The translations under genes were made by a program, and so were the position numbers. From Paenibacillus sediminis (GTDB lineage Bacteria; Bacillota; Bacilli; Paenibacillales; Paenibacillaceae): DNA of 64,000 nucleotides. Within the stretch, counting starts at the first letter, position 1; every line of letters starts with the position of its first letter. This document shows, one piece after another, positions 9,221 to 17,006 of the stretch. Location: NCBI RefSeq assembly GCF_017873765.1, contig NZ_JAGGKP010000004.1, positions 62,001 to 126,000 on the forward strand. Direction: 5' to 3'. The notes below the pieces were generated by a model, which was given only the letters and a program-made list of their open reading frames with translations, was not told the DNA's origin and did not search any database.

Positions 9221-9249
9221 TTTACAATTCTTCATGTTTCTTCTATACT
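9221..9249 (+). promoter_or_regulatory. Sigma-A promoter of murK-murQ
   Basis: TTTACA (9221-9226), a 17-bp spacer and TATACT (9244-9249) form a near-consensus promoter. The start codon of the kinase is at 9275, giving a leader of about 19 nt that contains the ribosome site GAAGTGGTG. Confidence 0.75.
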
Positions 9250-9274
9250 GAAATGGAAAGCGAAGTGGTGAATT

Positions 9275-10237
9275 ATGGAAATATATATTGGCGTTGACGG
9301 AGGCGGCACAAAAACAGAAGCGGCCGCTATTACTAGTGATGGCAAGGTTTTAGCCTCATATACAGGCGGCTCTACTAACCCTTACATTGTTACCTTAAAT
9401 GGTGCGATCCAAGAGCTTAATCACGTGCTTAACCAATTGTTAAATCAAATAAAAACTTCTGGATTTTCATGTAATGGAATATGTCTTGGTATGTCAGGTA
9501 TAAGTTCTGACAAAGATAAGGAGCCGATCATTAAATTTCTCCAAACGTATCAACAACGTCAACATTTATTTTTCCCGATCACTATGAAATCGGAAGCAGA
9601 AATCTCTCTCATGGCTGCAGTCGAAAGAGAACATGGTATTCTCGTCATCTCTGGGACCGGCTCTAACACTTTCGGGATAATAGAGGGTGGCGCCAAATTT
9701 AATAGCGGTGGATGGGGTCATATCTTGGGTGATGAAGGGAGCGGTTATCAAATCGGACTTCTGACGCTTAAGACGGTCATGAAAAGCTATGATGGCATAT
9801 TGCCTCCAACGACGATGACCAAACGGATTATCGAAACTTTCGGATTCCAGCAAATCTCTGACCTGAAATCTTATGTATATCAGCCTTCTGTTGGGAAAAC
9901 AGAAATCGCCGCTTTCGCTAAGTACTGCATCGAAGAAGCAGAAGCTGGGGATGAAGCAGCTTGCAATATCGTTCGAAGTCAGGCGATTGAACTAGCAGAT
10001 ACGACGACCGCCTTAATTAGTAAGCACCCCTCTTTGCAGAAAGCGGATGTCGTTTTAACAGGCTCCATATTTAAGCATTCCATAACGTTTCGAAGCGTGT
10101 ACCGTGAAACGATGCTAGACCGTTTCCCCAATTTGTCGTTCGTCCAAGGAAATAGCAACCGTTCGTCGGCTGTTGGAGCAGCGCTTCTTGCGCGTAAGAT
10201 ATATAAAGGAACAAAGGAGACTAGTCCTCATGAATGA
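9275..10237 (+). CDS. murK: BadF/BadG-type amino-sugar kinase, probable MurNAc/GlcNAc kinase
   Basis: 320-aa ASKHA-fold kinase. The N-terminal phosphate-1 loop VDGGGTKT is at residues 6-13, GMSGISS is near residue 70 and the ISGTGSN adenosine/phosphate-2 region near residue 125. BadF/BadG/GlcNAc-kinase proteins include MurK of Clostridium acetobutylicum, which phosphorylates MurNAc and GlcNAc at C6. The gene overlaps murQ by 8 nt and is divergent from murR and an ABC importer. Since an ABC importer delivers unphosphorylated sugar, a cytoplasmic MurNAc kinase is needed to feed MurQ, and this gene fits that step. The alternative is a GlcNAc-only NagK; sequence alone does not settle it. Confidence 0.8.
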   Translation: MEIYIGVDGGGTKTEAAAITSDGKVLASYTGGSTNPYIVTLNGAIQELNHVLNQLLNQIKTSGFSCNGICLGMSGISSDKDKEPIIKFLQTYQQRQHLFFPITMKSEAEISLMAAVEREHGILVISGTGSNTFGIIEGGAKFNSGGWGHILGDEGSGYQIGLLTLKTVMKSYDGILPPTTMTKRIIETFGFQQISDLKSYVYQPSVGKTEIAAFAKYCIEEAEAGDEAACNIVRSQAIELADTTTALISKHPSLQKADVVLTGSIFKHSITFRSVYRETMLDRFPNLSFVQGNSNRSSAVGAALLARKIYKGTKETSPHE

Positions 10238-11144
10238 AATTCTCAGCATTTTAACGACCGAACAATTGAATGAGAAGACGCGTAACATCGATCAGATGAG
10301 TTCTGAGCAAATCATGAAATTAATTAATGACGAAGACCGTCATGTCGCTGATTGCATTCATGAGATCATTCCGCAAATCACTAGAGCTGCCGATCTCATT
10401 GTTGAAGCATTCCGAGGTGGAGGCAGGCTGTTCTATGTCGGCGCCGGAACAAGTGGACGAATCGGTATTCTTGATGCTTCCGAGTGTCCGCCTACCTACG
10501 GGACTGATCCGTCGATGGTTCAAGGGTTAATCGCAGGGGGATTCCAGGCGGTGAAGGAATCTATTGAAGGTGCGGAGGACAACGAGTCTCTTGGGGCAGA
10601 CGACATCGATGAACACGGCATAAATAAGAGAGATGTCGTCATAGGCATCGCTGCAAGCGGCCGTACTCCTTATGTACTTGGCGCCATGAAGCGCGCAGGC
10701 GAACTTGGTGCTGTCGTGATCGGTTTATGTAACAATTACGATACACCGATGAAGCAGTATTCACAGTTAATGATTGAAGCTGTTGTAGGTCCGGAGGTTA
10801 TTCTGGGATCGACGCGAATGAAAGCTGGAACTGCGCAAAAAATCATTCTAAACATGCTGACAACAACAGCGATGATCCGAATTGGTAAAGTGTACGAAAA
10901 TTTAATGGTCGATCTAAATCCGTCTAATGAAAAGCTCGTTCACCGAGCAAAAAGGATTATCTATATGGCTACTAATGCACCCGATGAAGAAGTGGAACGC
11001 GCTTACAGCGAGTCCTCAGGCCATGTCAAAACAGCAATCGTCATGCTGCTGGCTGGCGTAAAAGCAGAAGAAGCACGGGAATTGCTGCAGGAAACTGACG
11101 GATTCGTCCGCACCGCCATTGAACATAAAATGAACGAAAGTTGA
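10230..11144 (+). CDS. murQ: N-acetylmuramic acid 6-phosphate etherase (MurQ)
   Basis: 304-aa SIS-domain lyase that splits MurNAc-6-P into GlcNAc-6-P and D-lactate in the cytoplasm. Hallmarks are the sugar-phosphate loop GAGTSGRIGILDASECPPT, with the catalytic Glu in SECPP at about residue 86, and the MurQ signature STRMKAGTAQK near residue 200. The C-terminal UBA-like helical tail (about 250-304) is present. The ATG at 10230 lies inside the last codons of the kinase gene (8-nt overlap) and has AAAGGAG upstream; a longer frame start at 10173 is rejected. It completes conversion of imported MurNAc to a glycolytic/GlcNAc route together with the adjacent kinase. Confidence 0.96.
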   Translation: MNEILSILTTEQLNEKTRNIDQMSSEQIMKLINDEDRHVADCIHEIIPQITRAADLIVEAFRGGGRLFYVGAGTSGRIGILDASECPPTYGTDPSMVQGLIAGGFQAVKESIEGAEDNESLGADDIDEHGINKRDVVIGIAASGRTPYVLGAMKRAGELGAVVIGLCNNYDTPMKQYSQLMIEAVVGPEVILGSTRMKAGTAQKIILNMLTTTAMIRIGKVYENLMVDLNPSNEKLVHRAKRIIYMATNAPDEEVERAYSESSGHVKTAIVMLLAGVKAEEARELLQETDGFVRTAIEHKMNES

Positions 11145-11162
11145 TTTCAGCCAGAAAGAAAA

Positions 11163-11206
11163 AAGCCAAGTTGACTTCGGTAATTTAACGGAAGTCAACT
11201 TGGCTT
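11163..11206. terminator. Bidirectional terminator between murQ and the 56-aa gene
   Basis: A perfect 16-bp stem (AAGCCAAGTTGACTTC at 11163-11178 with its complement at 11191-11206) closes a 12-nt loop. The T-run is better on the minus strand (TTTTTTCTTTC), where it would end the small gene at 11228-11398. It also closes murK-murQ on the plus strand. Confidence 0.85.
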
Positions 11207-11227
11207 ATCATCTTTTGAAACGTCCAT

Positions 11228-11398
11228 TCACGATTTGTCAACCGATTTGCTATTTATTACAATACACGAACCTTCATATCCGTCATTTGCCTTGAGCTCA
11301 TCCAGATGCTCGCGCATTTCCTCATCTTGAGGCGCATCTGCTACAATCTTAACGGGAGTAGGTCTAAATTCAACATGCCCCTTCTTAGGCTTGGTCAT
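11228..11398 (-). CDS. Small acidic hypothetical protein, 56 aa
   Basis: A 56-codon frame too short for usual cut-offs. The ATG at 11398 has GGAGGTGATG upstream (11-nt spacing), and the frame ends 22 bp before a perfect terminator whose T-run points in its direction. The translation begins MTKPKKGHVEFRPTPVKIV and continues with an acidic stretch (PQDEEMREHLDELKAND) and a C-terminal GSCIVINSKSVDKS with a single Cys. There is no membrane segment or known motif. It sits alone between murQ and an unrelated oxidoreductase. I do not recognise a family. The ribosome site plus dedicated terminator are the grounds for calling it real. Confidence 0.65.
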   Translation of the reverse strand: MTKPKKGHVEFRPTPVKIVADAPQDEEMREHLDELKANDGYEGSCIVINSKSVDKS

Positions 11399-11571
11399 CG
11401 CCACTCATCACCTCCATCACCTAACTATTGTCTTCTAAAAAGATGTTTTCATTCGAAGGATGGAAGCAATTATGCTTCATAGGTTTATCAGTTAGAATAG
11501 AGCACTCGTCAATCAGACACAATATTTCAAGATTGTACCTTTGGTCTTTCTATTTGAATGGAGGAGTGAGA

Positions 11572-12528
11572 ATGAGACAGTTTGATCAGCATAGAGGATA
11601 TTCACGTATGTTTCGAGAGAATGATTTAACTCTTGGTTTATTCTTTCCTCTGGAATCTTACAGGCCCAGCATACCAGTGATGAATATTGATGAGCAAATC
11701 AAGCTCGCCATAAGAGCAGAGGAGCTTAATTTTGCTTCATTATTCGTCAGAGATGTTCCGTTATATGATCCTTATTTCGGAGATGTAGGACAGATGTATG
11801 ATCCGTGGGTGTTTTTAGGTTTTATCGCTGCTCATACAAAGACAATAGCACTCGGTACTGCAAGTATTGTTTTACCGCTACGGCACCCGCTGCACGTTGC
11901 CAAATCCGCTGCTTCGGTAGACAAGCTGTCTAGCGAACGGCTTATTCTCGGGGTTGCTACAGGAGATCGCCCTATCGAATTTCCAGCCTTTTCAGTTGAC
12001 CCTGATGAGCGCGGTGAGCTGTTCAGACAATCCATTCATTTAATGAAAAAAGTATGGAAGAGCAATTATACTTCGATCAGAACACCTGATGATCATATCC
12101 CTTATGGCGACTTATTGCCGAAGCCAGCCCTATTTGACATTCCCGTACTCGTAACAGGCCACAGCACGCAGTCTCCTGAATGGATTGCTGAGCATAGTGA
12201 CGGATGGATGTACTATCCTCGAAATATTAATCAGCAAGCCGATATGATCGATCAGTGGCGTTTATTAACGAGTGAGTTCAAACCTTTCAGTCAGTCGTTA
12301 TATGTTGATTTAATGGAGGATCCAAACTACGCACCAGTTCCTATTCACTTAGGGTTCCGAATTGGCCGCAACCCGCTGATCGAATTCTTAGATAGACTGA
12401 AAATCGCGGGTGTTAACCATGTCATCATTAATTTAAAATACGGCCATCGACCTGCTGAAGAAGTGATTGAGGAATTAGGTCAAGAGGTCGTCCCAAGCTT
12501 TCCGACATTAACGGGAATAAGCGATTAA
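11572..12528 (+). CDS. Luciferase-like (LLM class) flavin oxidoreductase
   Basis: 318-aa protein with the F420/FMN-dependent luciferase-like TIM-barrel pattern: N-terminal LGLFFPLES strand, PLYDPYFGDVGQMYDPW, then SASVDKLS-type and LGVATGDRP segments, and HSDGWMYYPRN. The closing segment NHVIINLKYGHRPAEEVI resembles the BA3436-type luciferase subfamily of Bacillus. Such enzymes use reduced flavin for monooxygenation; the substrate here is unknown. The frame is open from 11428, but GGAGGAGTGAG precedes the ATG at 11572. Its stop overlaps by 4 nt the stop of the convergent permease gene, so no terminator separates them. Confidence 0.85.
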   Translation: MRQFDQHRGYSRMFRENDLTLGLFFPLESYRPSIPVMNIDEQIKLAIRAEELNFASLFVRDVPLYDPYFGDVGQMYDPWVFLGFIAAHTKTIALGTASIVLPLRHPLHVAKSAASVDKLSSERLILGVATGDRPIEFPAFSVDPDERGELFRQSIHLMKKVWKSNYTSIRTPDDHIPYGDLLPKPALFDIPVLVTGHSTQSPEWIAEHSDGWMYYPRNINQQADMIDQWRLLTSEFKPFSQSLYVDLMEDPNYAPVPIHLGFRIGRNPLIEFLDRLKIAGVNHVIINLKYGHRPAEEVIEELGQEVVPSFPTLTGISD

Positions 12529-13580
12529 GCTCTCGCTCTTGCGAGCAAATACAAGAAGTATGGTGCTCCGATCATGGAAACAACAATACCCGTAGGCACC
12601 TCAGCCGGTTGCAGAATAACGCGTGCTAACGTATCAGCAACGATTAACAATAGTCCGCCTATAAGAGCAGATGTCGGAATGAGTGCACGGTACAGCGGGC
12701 CTACTAATCTGCGAGCGATATGAGGGGCAATTAATCCGATAAAACTAATTCCTCCTCCCACAGCGATGCATGAACCCGCAAGCGCTACTGCAGTACCCAT
12801 CAGCACGAGTCGATCTCGCCCTACCGATGTCCCAAGCCCTGCTGCAATATAATCACCAAGATTCATGACGTCAATCGTTCTAGCTTTAAAATAGACAAAA
12901 GGAAGCAATATTAAAATCCAAGGAAGAAGCGCCAATACAAACTTCCAATTCGTCCCCCAAATGCTCCCGCTAAGCCAGATCGTCACAAATTCGAAATTCC
13001 GAGGATCAAGCCGAACAGTCAGCATGAGAAGAGCCGCTGAGATTCCGGATGTTACGGCAATTCCCGTTATAATAAGTCTGGAAGGGGAAATCCCATAACC
13101 TTTTTTATACGCTAATATATTGATCAGCACTGCTGCCAGACTTCCTCCAAGAAGCGCAATAAATGGAAGCATGAAAATCGGAGACAACTCGTTAAGAGGG
13201 AAGAACGTAATAAACAATACGACAGCAAGGCTCGCCCCCGAATTGATTCCGAGAATTCCTGGATCTGCGAGCTCATTGCGGAAAGTTGCTTGCAAAATCG
13301 CCCCAGACACCGCTAAACCGGCTCCAACAAGTATAGAGATCACAATTCGAGGGAGCCTGAAATCAAACAATATAAGTTCCTGTCTCGGCGTACCAGACCC
13401 AAACAATGTTTTAAATACATCAATGGGTGAAAGCCGGACAATTCCTGTATTCATGCTGATAATAAATGATATAACAATAAGTACAAATAAAATTGAAATC
13501 GTCGTTATCGTACGTAAGGATCCTCTTGAAGCTACTGAATTGTTTCGTTTTATGGAAGACATATAAACTACCACTCTCAC
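12525..13580 (-). CDS. Iron-siderophore ABC transporter permease (FecCD family), second subunit
   Basis: 351-aa permease with about nine or ten membrane segments. FecCD hallmarks are SGAILQATFRNELADPGILGINSGASL at about residues 90-115 (read in part), the GGGISFIGLIAPHIARRLVG segment near residue 275 and the TLARVILQPAEVPTGIV segment near the end. It imports Fe3+-siderophore with its partner encoded just upstream. The frame begins with GTG at 13580 overlapping the partner's stop (GTGA); an in-frame ATG at 13562 is the alternative start, and neither has a strong ribosome site. No binding protein or ATPase gene is adjacent, so these must be supplied from elsewhere, as YusV is in B. subtilis. 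Confidence 0.88.
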   Translation of the reverse strand: MRVVVYMSSIKRNNSVASRGSLRTITTISILFVLIVISFIISMNTGIVRLSPIDVFKTLFGSGTPRQELILFDFRLPRIVISILVGAGLAVSGAILQATFRNELADPGILGINSGASLAVVLFITFFPLNELSPIFMLPFIALLGGSLAAVLINILAYKKGYGISPSRLIITGIAVTSGISAALLMLTVRLDPRNFEFVTIWLSGSIWGTNWKFVLALLPWILILLPFVYFKARTIDVMNLGDYIAAGLGTSVGRDRLVLMGTAVALAGSCIAVGGGISFIGLIAPHIARRLVGPLYRALIPTSALIGGLLLIVADTLARVILQPAEVPTGIVVSMIGAPYFLYLLARARA

Positions 13581-14626
13581 TTTTCTTTACGGGCAAGATA
13601 TAGGAAAAAGGGAACACCGATCAAAGCGGTGATCGCGCCAACTGGGGTCTCGTAAGGTGCATTGATCACTCGCGCGCCAATATCAGCAAATACGAGCAGC
13701 AACGCTCCAAGCACTGCAGAACAAGGAATACTCCACTTATAATCGACACCTACTAACAGACGAGCGATATGAGGTATGACAAGACCAATGAAGCCTACAG
13801 GTCCCACCGCAGCAACCGCTGCTCCGCCAAGGACAAGCACCAGAATTGCACTCGCAGCTCTCACAAGTGTAGTTCGTTGTCCAAGACTGGCAGCAATGTC
13901 ATCACCGAGACTCATAATCGTAATGGACCGTGACAATACTAGCGAGCCGACCAATCCCGCAGCAATCCATGGACTGATCATTTTAATGATGCCCCAGTCT
14001 GTGCCCCCTAGTCCGCCTGCATACCAGAACGATATATTTTGAGCCGTATGAAAATAAATCGACAGCCCTTGGCTAAATGATAAGAGCAGTGCAGATACAG
14101 CGGCGCCAGCTAGCGTAAGTCTTATGGGAGTAGGACCTCCTCTGGAGATTGAACTAATTCCATATACAATACCCGTTCCGAGTGCAGCCCCGGCAAAAGA
14201 AAACATAATGATACTATGAAAAGACATTCCAGGAAAAAAGCTAAAGCATACCGCAAGCGCAAAAGCCGAACCTGCATTTAATCCTATCAAATCTGGACTT
14301 GCTAGTGGATTCCGCGTAATCCCTTGCATAATACAGCCTGCAACCGCAAAAGCAGCGCCTACAATAGCACCAGCTAATGCTCGCGGCAAACGAATTTGCC
14401 TAACGACCTGATGCTGTGACGAATCCGGATTAAAGTGAAAAACCGCTTCCCAGACCGTACGGAAATGAATATTTACTGCACCTAACGAGATGGAGAGGGT
14501 GATACCCAGAAATAAGGCCGCTAATCCACCCACTATAATAATCATCGCTATAAGAGGACGCGATTGTACTTTCGATTGAACACGTTTCGATTCATTATGC
14601 TTCGATTCATTATGTATCGTTTTCAT
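13577..14626 (-). CDS. Iron-siderophore ABC transporter permease (FecCD family), first subunit
   Basis: 349-aa FecCD permease. Features are AVAGCIMQGITRNPLASPDLIGLNAG near residues 95-118 (read in part), GPVGFIGLVIPHIARLLVG near residue 265 and a DIGARVINAPYETPVGAITAL segment near the end. It forms a heterodimer with the product of the following gene, which it overlaps by 4 nt. The frame is open to 14716, but a perfect Fur box lies inside that extension, so the ATG at 14626 (GAGGAAG about 14 nt upstream) is preferred. Transcription should be iron-repressed. FeuBC or YfiZ-YfhA type pairs of Bacillus are the nearest analogues. Confidence 0.88.
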   Translation of the reverse strand: MKTIHNESKHNESKRVQSKVQSRPLIAMIIIVGGLAALFLGITLSISLGAVNIHFRTVWEAVFHFNPDSSQHQVVRQIRLPRALAGAIVGAAFAVAGCIMQGITRNPLASPDLIGLNAGSAFALAVCFSFFPGMSFHSIIMFSFAGAALGTGIVYGISSISRGGPTPIRLTLAGAAVSALLLSFSQGLSIYFHTAQNISFWYAGGLGGTDWGIIKMISPWIAAGLVGSLVLSRSITIMSLGDDIAASLGQRTTLVRAASAILVLVLGGAAVAAVGPVGFIGLVIPHIARLLVGVDYKWSIPCSAVLGALLLVFADIGARVINAPYETPVGAITALIGVPFFLYLARKEK

Positions 14627-14657
14627 AAGATTTTTATCAACTTCCTCAACAAATAAA

Positions 14658-14672
14658 TGATAACAATTCTCA
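14658..14672. promoter_or_regulatory. Second, weaker Fur box
   Basis: TGATAACAATTCTCA matches the 7-1-7 Fur consensus TGATAATNATTATCA with two mismatches, 28 bp downstream of the perfect box and still upstream of the permease start. Tandem Fur sites are common at strongly iron-repressed promoters. Confidence 0.5.
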
Positions 14673-14685
14673 AAGCTCAGAACAA

Positions 14686-14700
14686 TGATAATTATTATCA
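14686..14700. promoter_or_regulatory. Fur box (perfect 7-1-7)
   Basis: TGATAATTATTATCA is an exact match to the Bacillus Fur 7-1-7 inverted repeat. It lies 60 bp upstream of the ATG at 14626 and predicts iron-dependent repression of both permease genes. Confidence 0.9.
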
Positions 14701-14739
14701 TTTGTGCTGTCAACATATTTTCACTTATTAAATTGAAAA

Positions 14740-14767
14740 ATTCCCGGGTAAATCATTTACCGGGAAT
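14740..14767 (-). terminator. Terminator after the DJ-1/PfpI gene
   Basis: ATTCCCGGTAAAT and its complement form a 13-bp stem with one bulged G and a very small loop, followed on the minus strand by TTTTTC. It lies 30 bp past the stop codon at 14797. Confidence 0.8.
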
Positions 14768-14796
14768 CACTAGGCATTATTTATCAAGCTCTAACG

Positions 14797-15348
14797 CTAC
14801 TTCAGTAATTGAATAAACTCCCTCATTAGCCCAGGCAAATCCGGCCATGCTTGGCCCGAAACTAAATTCCCATCCTTATGAACCCCTTCATTGACATAAG
14901 TAGCTCCACAGGCTATAACATCTGGCCGGCATGCAGGATAAGCAGTGTACTTGCGACCCTTCATTAAGTCCGGAATAGCTGAAAGCACCTGTGCAGCATG
15001 GCAGACCGCGGCGACGGGCTTATTTGCTTCAAAGAAATGACGGACTATCGACGGCAAGGAACCATTCATACGAATATATTCAGGTGCCCGGCCTCCGGGG
15101 ATAATTAATCCGTCATATTGCTCAGGTTTCACATCTTCGAAGGCTGTATGCGAGCTTATACCATAGGCCGCTTTTTCCACGAAAGTCTCCAATCCTTCCA
15201 CAAAGTCATGACTTACGGTATATAATTTTTTGACGGTAGGAGAGGCGATTACCACGTCATAGCCTTCTTCTAAACAGCGGTAATACGGATAATAAATTTC
15301 AAGCGCTTCTACAGCATCTCCAGATACGATGAGTATTTTTTGGCTCAT
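14797..15348 (-). CDS. DJ-1/PfpI family protein
   Basis: 183-aa class I glutamine-amidotransferase-like fold. The N-terminal strand KILIVSGDAVEALEIYYPYY carries the conserved Glu, and the nucleophile elbow AVCHAAQVL (Cys at about residue 115, followed by His) is typical of DJ-1/PfpI proteins. LIIPGGRAPEYIR is the conserved glycine loop. Members act as glyoxalase III/deglycase, protease or stress chaperone; the precise activity cannot be told from this sequence. It is a single gene with GGGGG upstream of the ATG and its own terminator. Confidence 0.88.
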   Translation of the reverse strand: MSQKILIVSGDAVEALEIYYPYYRCLEEGYDVVIASPTVKKLYTVSHDFVEGLETFVEKAAYGISSHTAFEDVKPEQYDGLIIPGGRAPEYIRMNGSLPSIVRHFFEANKPVAAVCHAAQVLSAIPDLMKGRKYTAYPACRPDVIACGATYVNEGVHKDGNLVSGQAWPDLPGLMREFIQLLK

Positions 15349-15430
15349 GGATTAAAAACCCCCATACATTAGTTTAATTTTTAAACACATGAGTTTATGA
15401 TGCTTAAAAACGCCAGAATATATACACAAA

Positions 15431-15468
15431 AAGGCATATCCTTCGTTTCTTTCCAAAGGATATGCCTT
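15431..15468 (-). terminator. Terminator after the purine permease gene
   Basis: AAGGCATATCCTT (15431-15443) pairs with AAGGATATGCCTT (15456-15468) around a 12-nt loop; on the minus strand TTTTTGTG follows. It lies 20 bp beyond the stop at 15488. Confidence 0.85.
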
Positions 15469-15487
15469 CTTCTAAGCATTCATCATA

Positions 15488-16789
15488 TCAGTGCGGTACG
15501 AACACAAGCTGAAGTACAAACAAGATTGCAAAAATGTAAAGCATCGGGTGAATCGCTTTAAATTGTCCTTTAACCATTTTCATCAGCGGGTACGAGATGA
15601 AGCCAAGCGCAATACCTGTCGCAATGCTGGACGTAAGCGGCATCGTCAAGATGACAATAAAAGCTGGGAAAGCTTCATCGAATCGTTCCCATTCGATTTG
15701 CTTCACACTGCCGAGCATGAGACAGCCGACAATGATCAGTGCTGGTGCCGTGATGGAAGCAAGGCTGGATACCGACCCAACGAGCGGGCTGAAAAATGCG
15801 CTAATCGCGAACAGCACAGCAACGACTACAGCTGTCAGACCCGTACGACCGCCTGCGCCTACGCCAGATGCTGATTCAATGTAGGCAGAAGTTGGGCTAG
15901 TTCCGAGCATCGAGCCGGCTACTGTAGCTACGGAGTCGGAGAAGAGAGTCCGCTCTGCACGCGGGAGCTTGCCATCTTTCATGAGACCGGCCTGCTGAGC
16001 AACACCGAGCACCGTTCCCGTTGTATCGAACAAGGTCACAAGCAGGAATGAGAACACTACTGCATATAAGTGGTTCGAGAATACGTCTTTTACAGCTTCA
16101 ATCGGGTTCCACACAATAATGCCCTCTGGCAGCGTCGGCATAGATACAAAACCGTTATGAAAGCTAAGCATGCCAATTAGCCATGCAATAATTCCAGTGA
16201 CGACCATACCGATGAAGATCGCGCCATTCACATTAAGAGACATTAATACGAGTGTAATACCAAGTCCAACGAGCGTCAGAATGACTCCTGAGGAATGCAG
16301 GTCTCCAAGTCCGACCAAATTAGATTTGTTAGCGACGATAATACCGCTGAGCCGAAGACCGACAAATGCGATAAACAGGCCAATCCCTGCGGTAATTGCG
16401 TATTTTAAATTTGAAGGAATGATTTCGATCAGTTTGCTTCGTAATGACGTAAGCGAAAGCAGAAGGAACAAAATGCCCGCCACGAACACGGCAGAGAAAG
16501 CTTCTTGGTAACTAAGCCCGCTATGCGCTAACACAACGGAATAGGTGAAATATGCGTTAAGACCCATTCCCGGTGCAATCGCAATTGGATATTTTGCAAG
16601 CAATCCCATAAGCAGCGTACCGATAATGGTCGAAATAACCGTTGCCGTAAATACTTGATTAAAGGGAACTCCTGCATCCTGTAAAATTAACGGGTTGACC
16701 ACCATAATATAGGCCATCGTGAAAAACGTAGTAGCACCAGCCAGTACTTCCGTTTTAGGTGAAGTTCCATGAGCTTTGAAATCGAACAA
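15488..16789 (-). CDS. pbuG: Guanine/hypoxanthine permease (AzgA/PbuG-like, NCS2 family)
   Basis: 433-aa proton-coupled purine-base importer with about 12-13 membrane segments. AzgA/PbuG hallmarks are AGATTFFTMAYIMVVNP at about residues 19-35, GMGLNAYFTYSVV near 75 and the SASGVGAGGRTGLTAVVV motif near 305 (read in part). A GTG at 16831 would add 14 codons, but the TTG at 16789 sits 7 nt after a perfect GGAGGG site and gives the normal family N-terminus (FDFKAHGTSPKTE), so TTG is chosen. A TATAAT box on the minus strand is at 16853-16858. I found no purine riboswitch in the leader of about 57 nt, unlike pbuG of B. subtilis. Confidence 0.88.
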   Translation of the reverse strand: MFDFKAHGTSPKTEVLAGATTFFTMAYIMVVNPLILQDAGVPFNQVFTATVISTIIGTLLMGLLAKYPIAIAPGMGLNAYFTYSVVLAHSGLSYQEAFSAVFVAGILFLLLSLTSLRSKLIEIIPSNLKYAITAGIGLFIAFVGLRLSGIIVANKSNLVGLGDLHSSGVILTLVGLGITLVLMSLNVNGAIFIGMVVTGIIAWLIGMLSFHNGFVSMPTLPEGIIVWNPIEAVKDVFSNHLYAVVFSFLLVTLFDTTGTVLGVAQQAGLMKDGKLPRAERTLFSDSVATVAGSMLGTSPTSAYIESASGVGAGGRTGLTAVVVAVLFAISAFFSPLVGSVSSLASITAPALIIVGCLMLGSVKQIEWERFDEAFPAFIVILTMPLTSSIATGIALGFISYPLMKMVKGQFKAIHPMLYIFAILFVLQLVFVPH

Positions 16790-16852
16790 CGTAAAGCCCT
16801 CCGTTCGTCTTAATTTCAGTAGTATGTGCACGGACTATCCGAGCACTTACCC

Positions 16853-16858
16853 ATTATA
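16853..16858 (-). promoter_or_regulatory. -10 element upstream of the purine permease
   Basis: A perfect TATAAT on the minus strand lies 64 bp upstream of the chosen TTG start. The -35 region 17 bp away reads TAGAAA, a weak match. Confidence 0.45.
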
Positions 16859-16963
16859 CAGCTAAACACGAACATTTTCTATATTTTTTTATAAAATATT
16901 CGGAAATTATTTATTTCACTCATTTTTATCAGCGATCAGCATTCTAGGGATTGTTCAAAATAT

Positions 16964-17004
16964 AAAGAGCTAGTTCTAAGTCTGGAACTTAGAGCTAGCT
17001 CTTT
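16964..17004 (-). terminator. Terminator after the methyltransferase-like gene
   Basis: AAAGAGCTAG-TTCTAAGT and ACTTAGA-GCTAGCTCTTT form a long stem with a small loop, just beyond the stop codon at 17007. The minus strand continues ATATTTTG. Confidence 0.75.
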
Positions 17005-17006
17005 GC

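Noticed and set aside
14627-14716. Longer N-terminus of the first FecCD permease
   Set aside because: This extension contains the perfect Fur box, so it is regulatory DNA; the poly-Ile translation comes from the operator repeats.
16790-16963. Purine riboswitch upstream of the guanine/hypoxanthine permease
   Set aside because: The leader is only about 57 nt from the -10 box to the start, and the conserved purine-aptamer core was not found.
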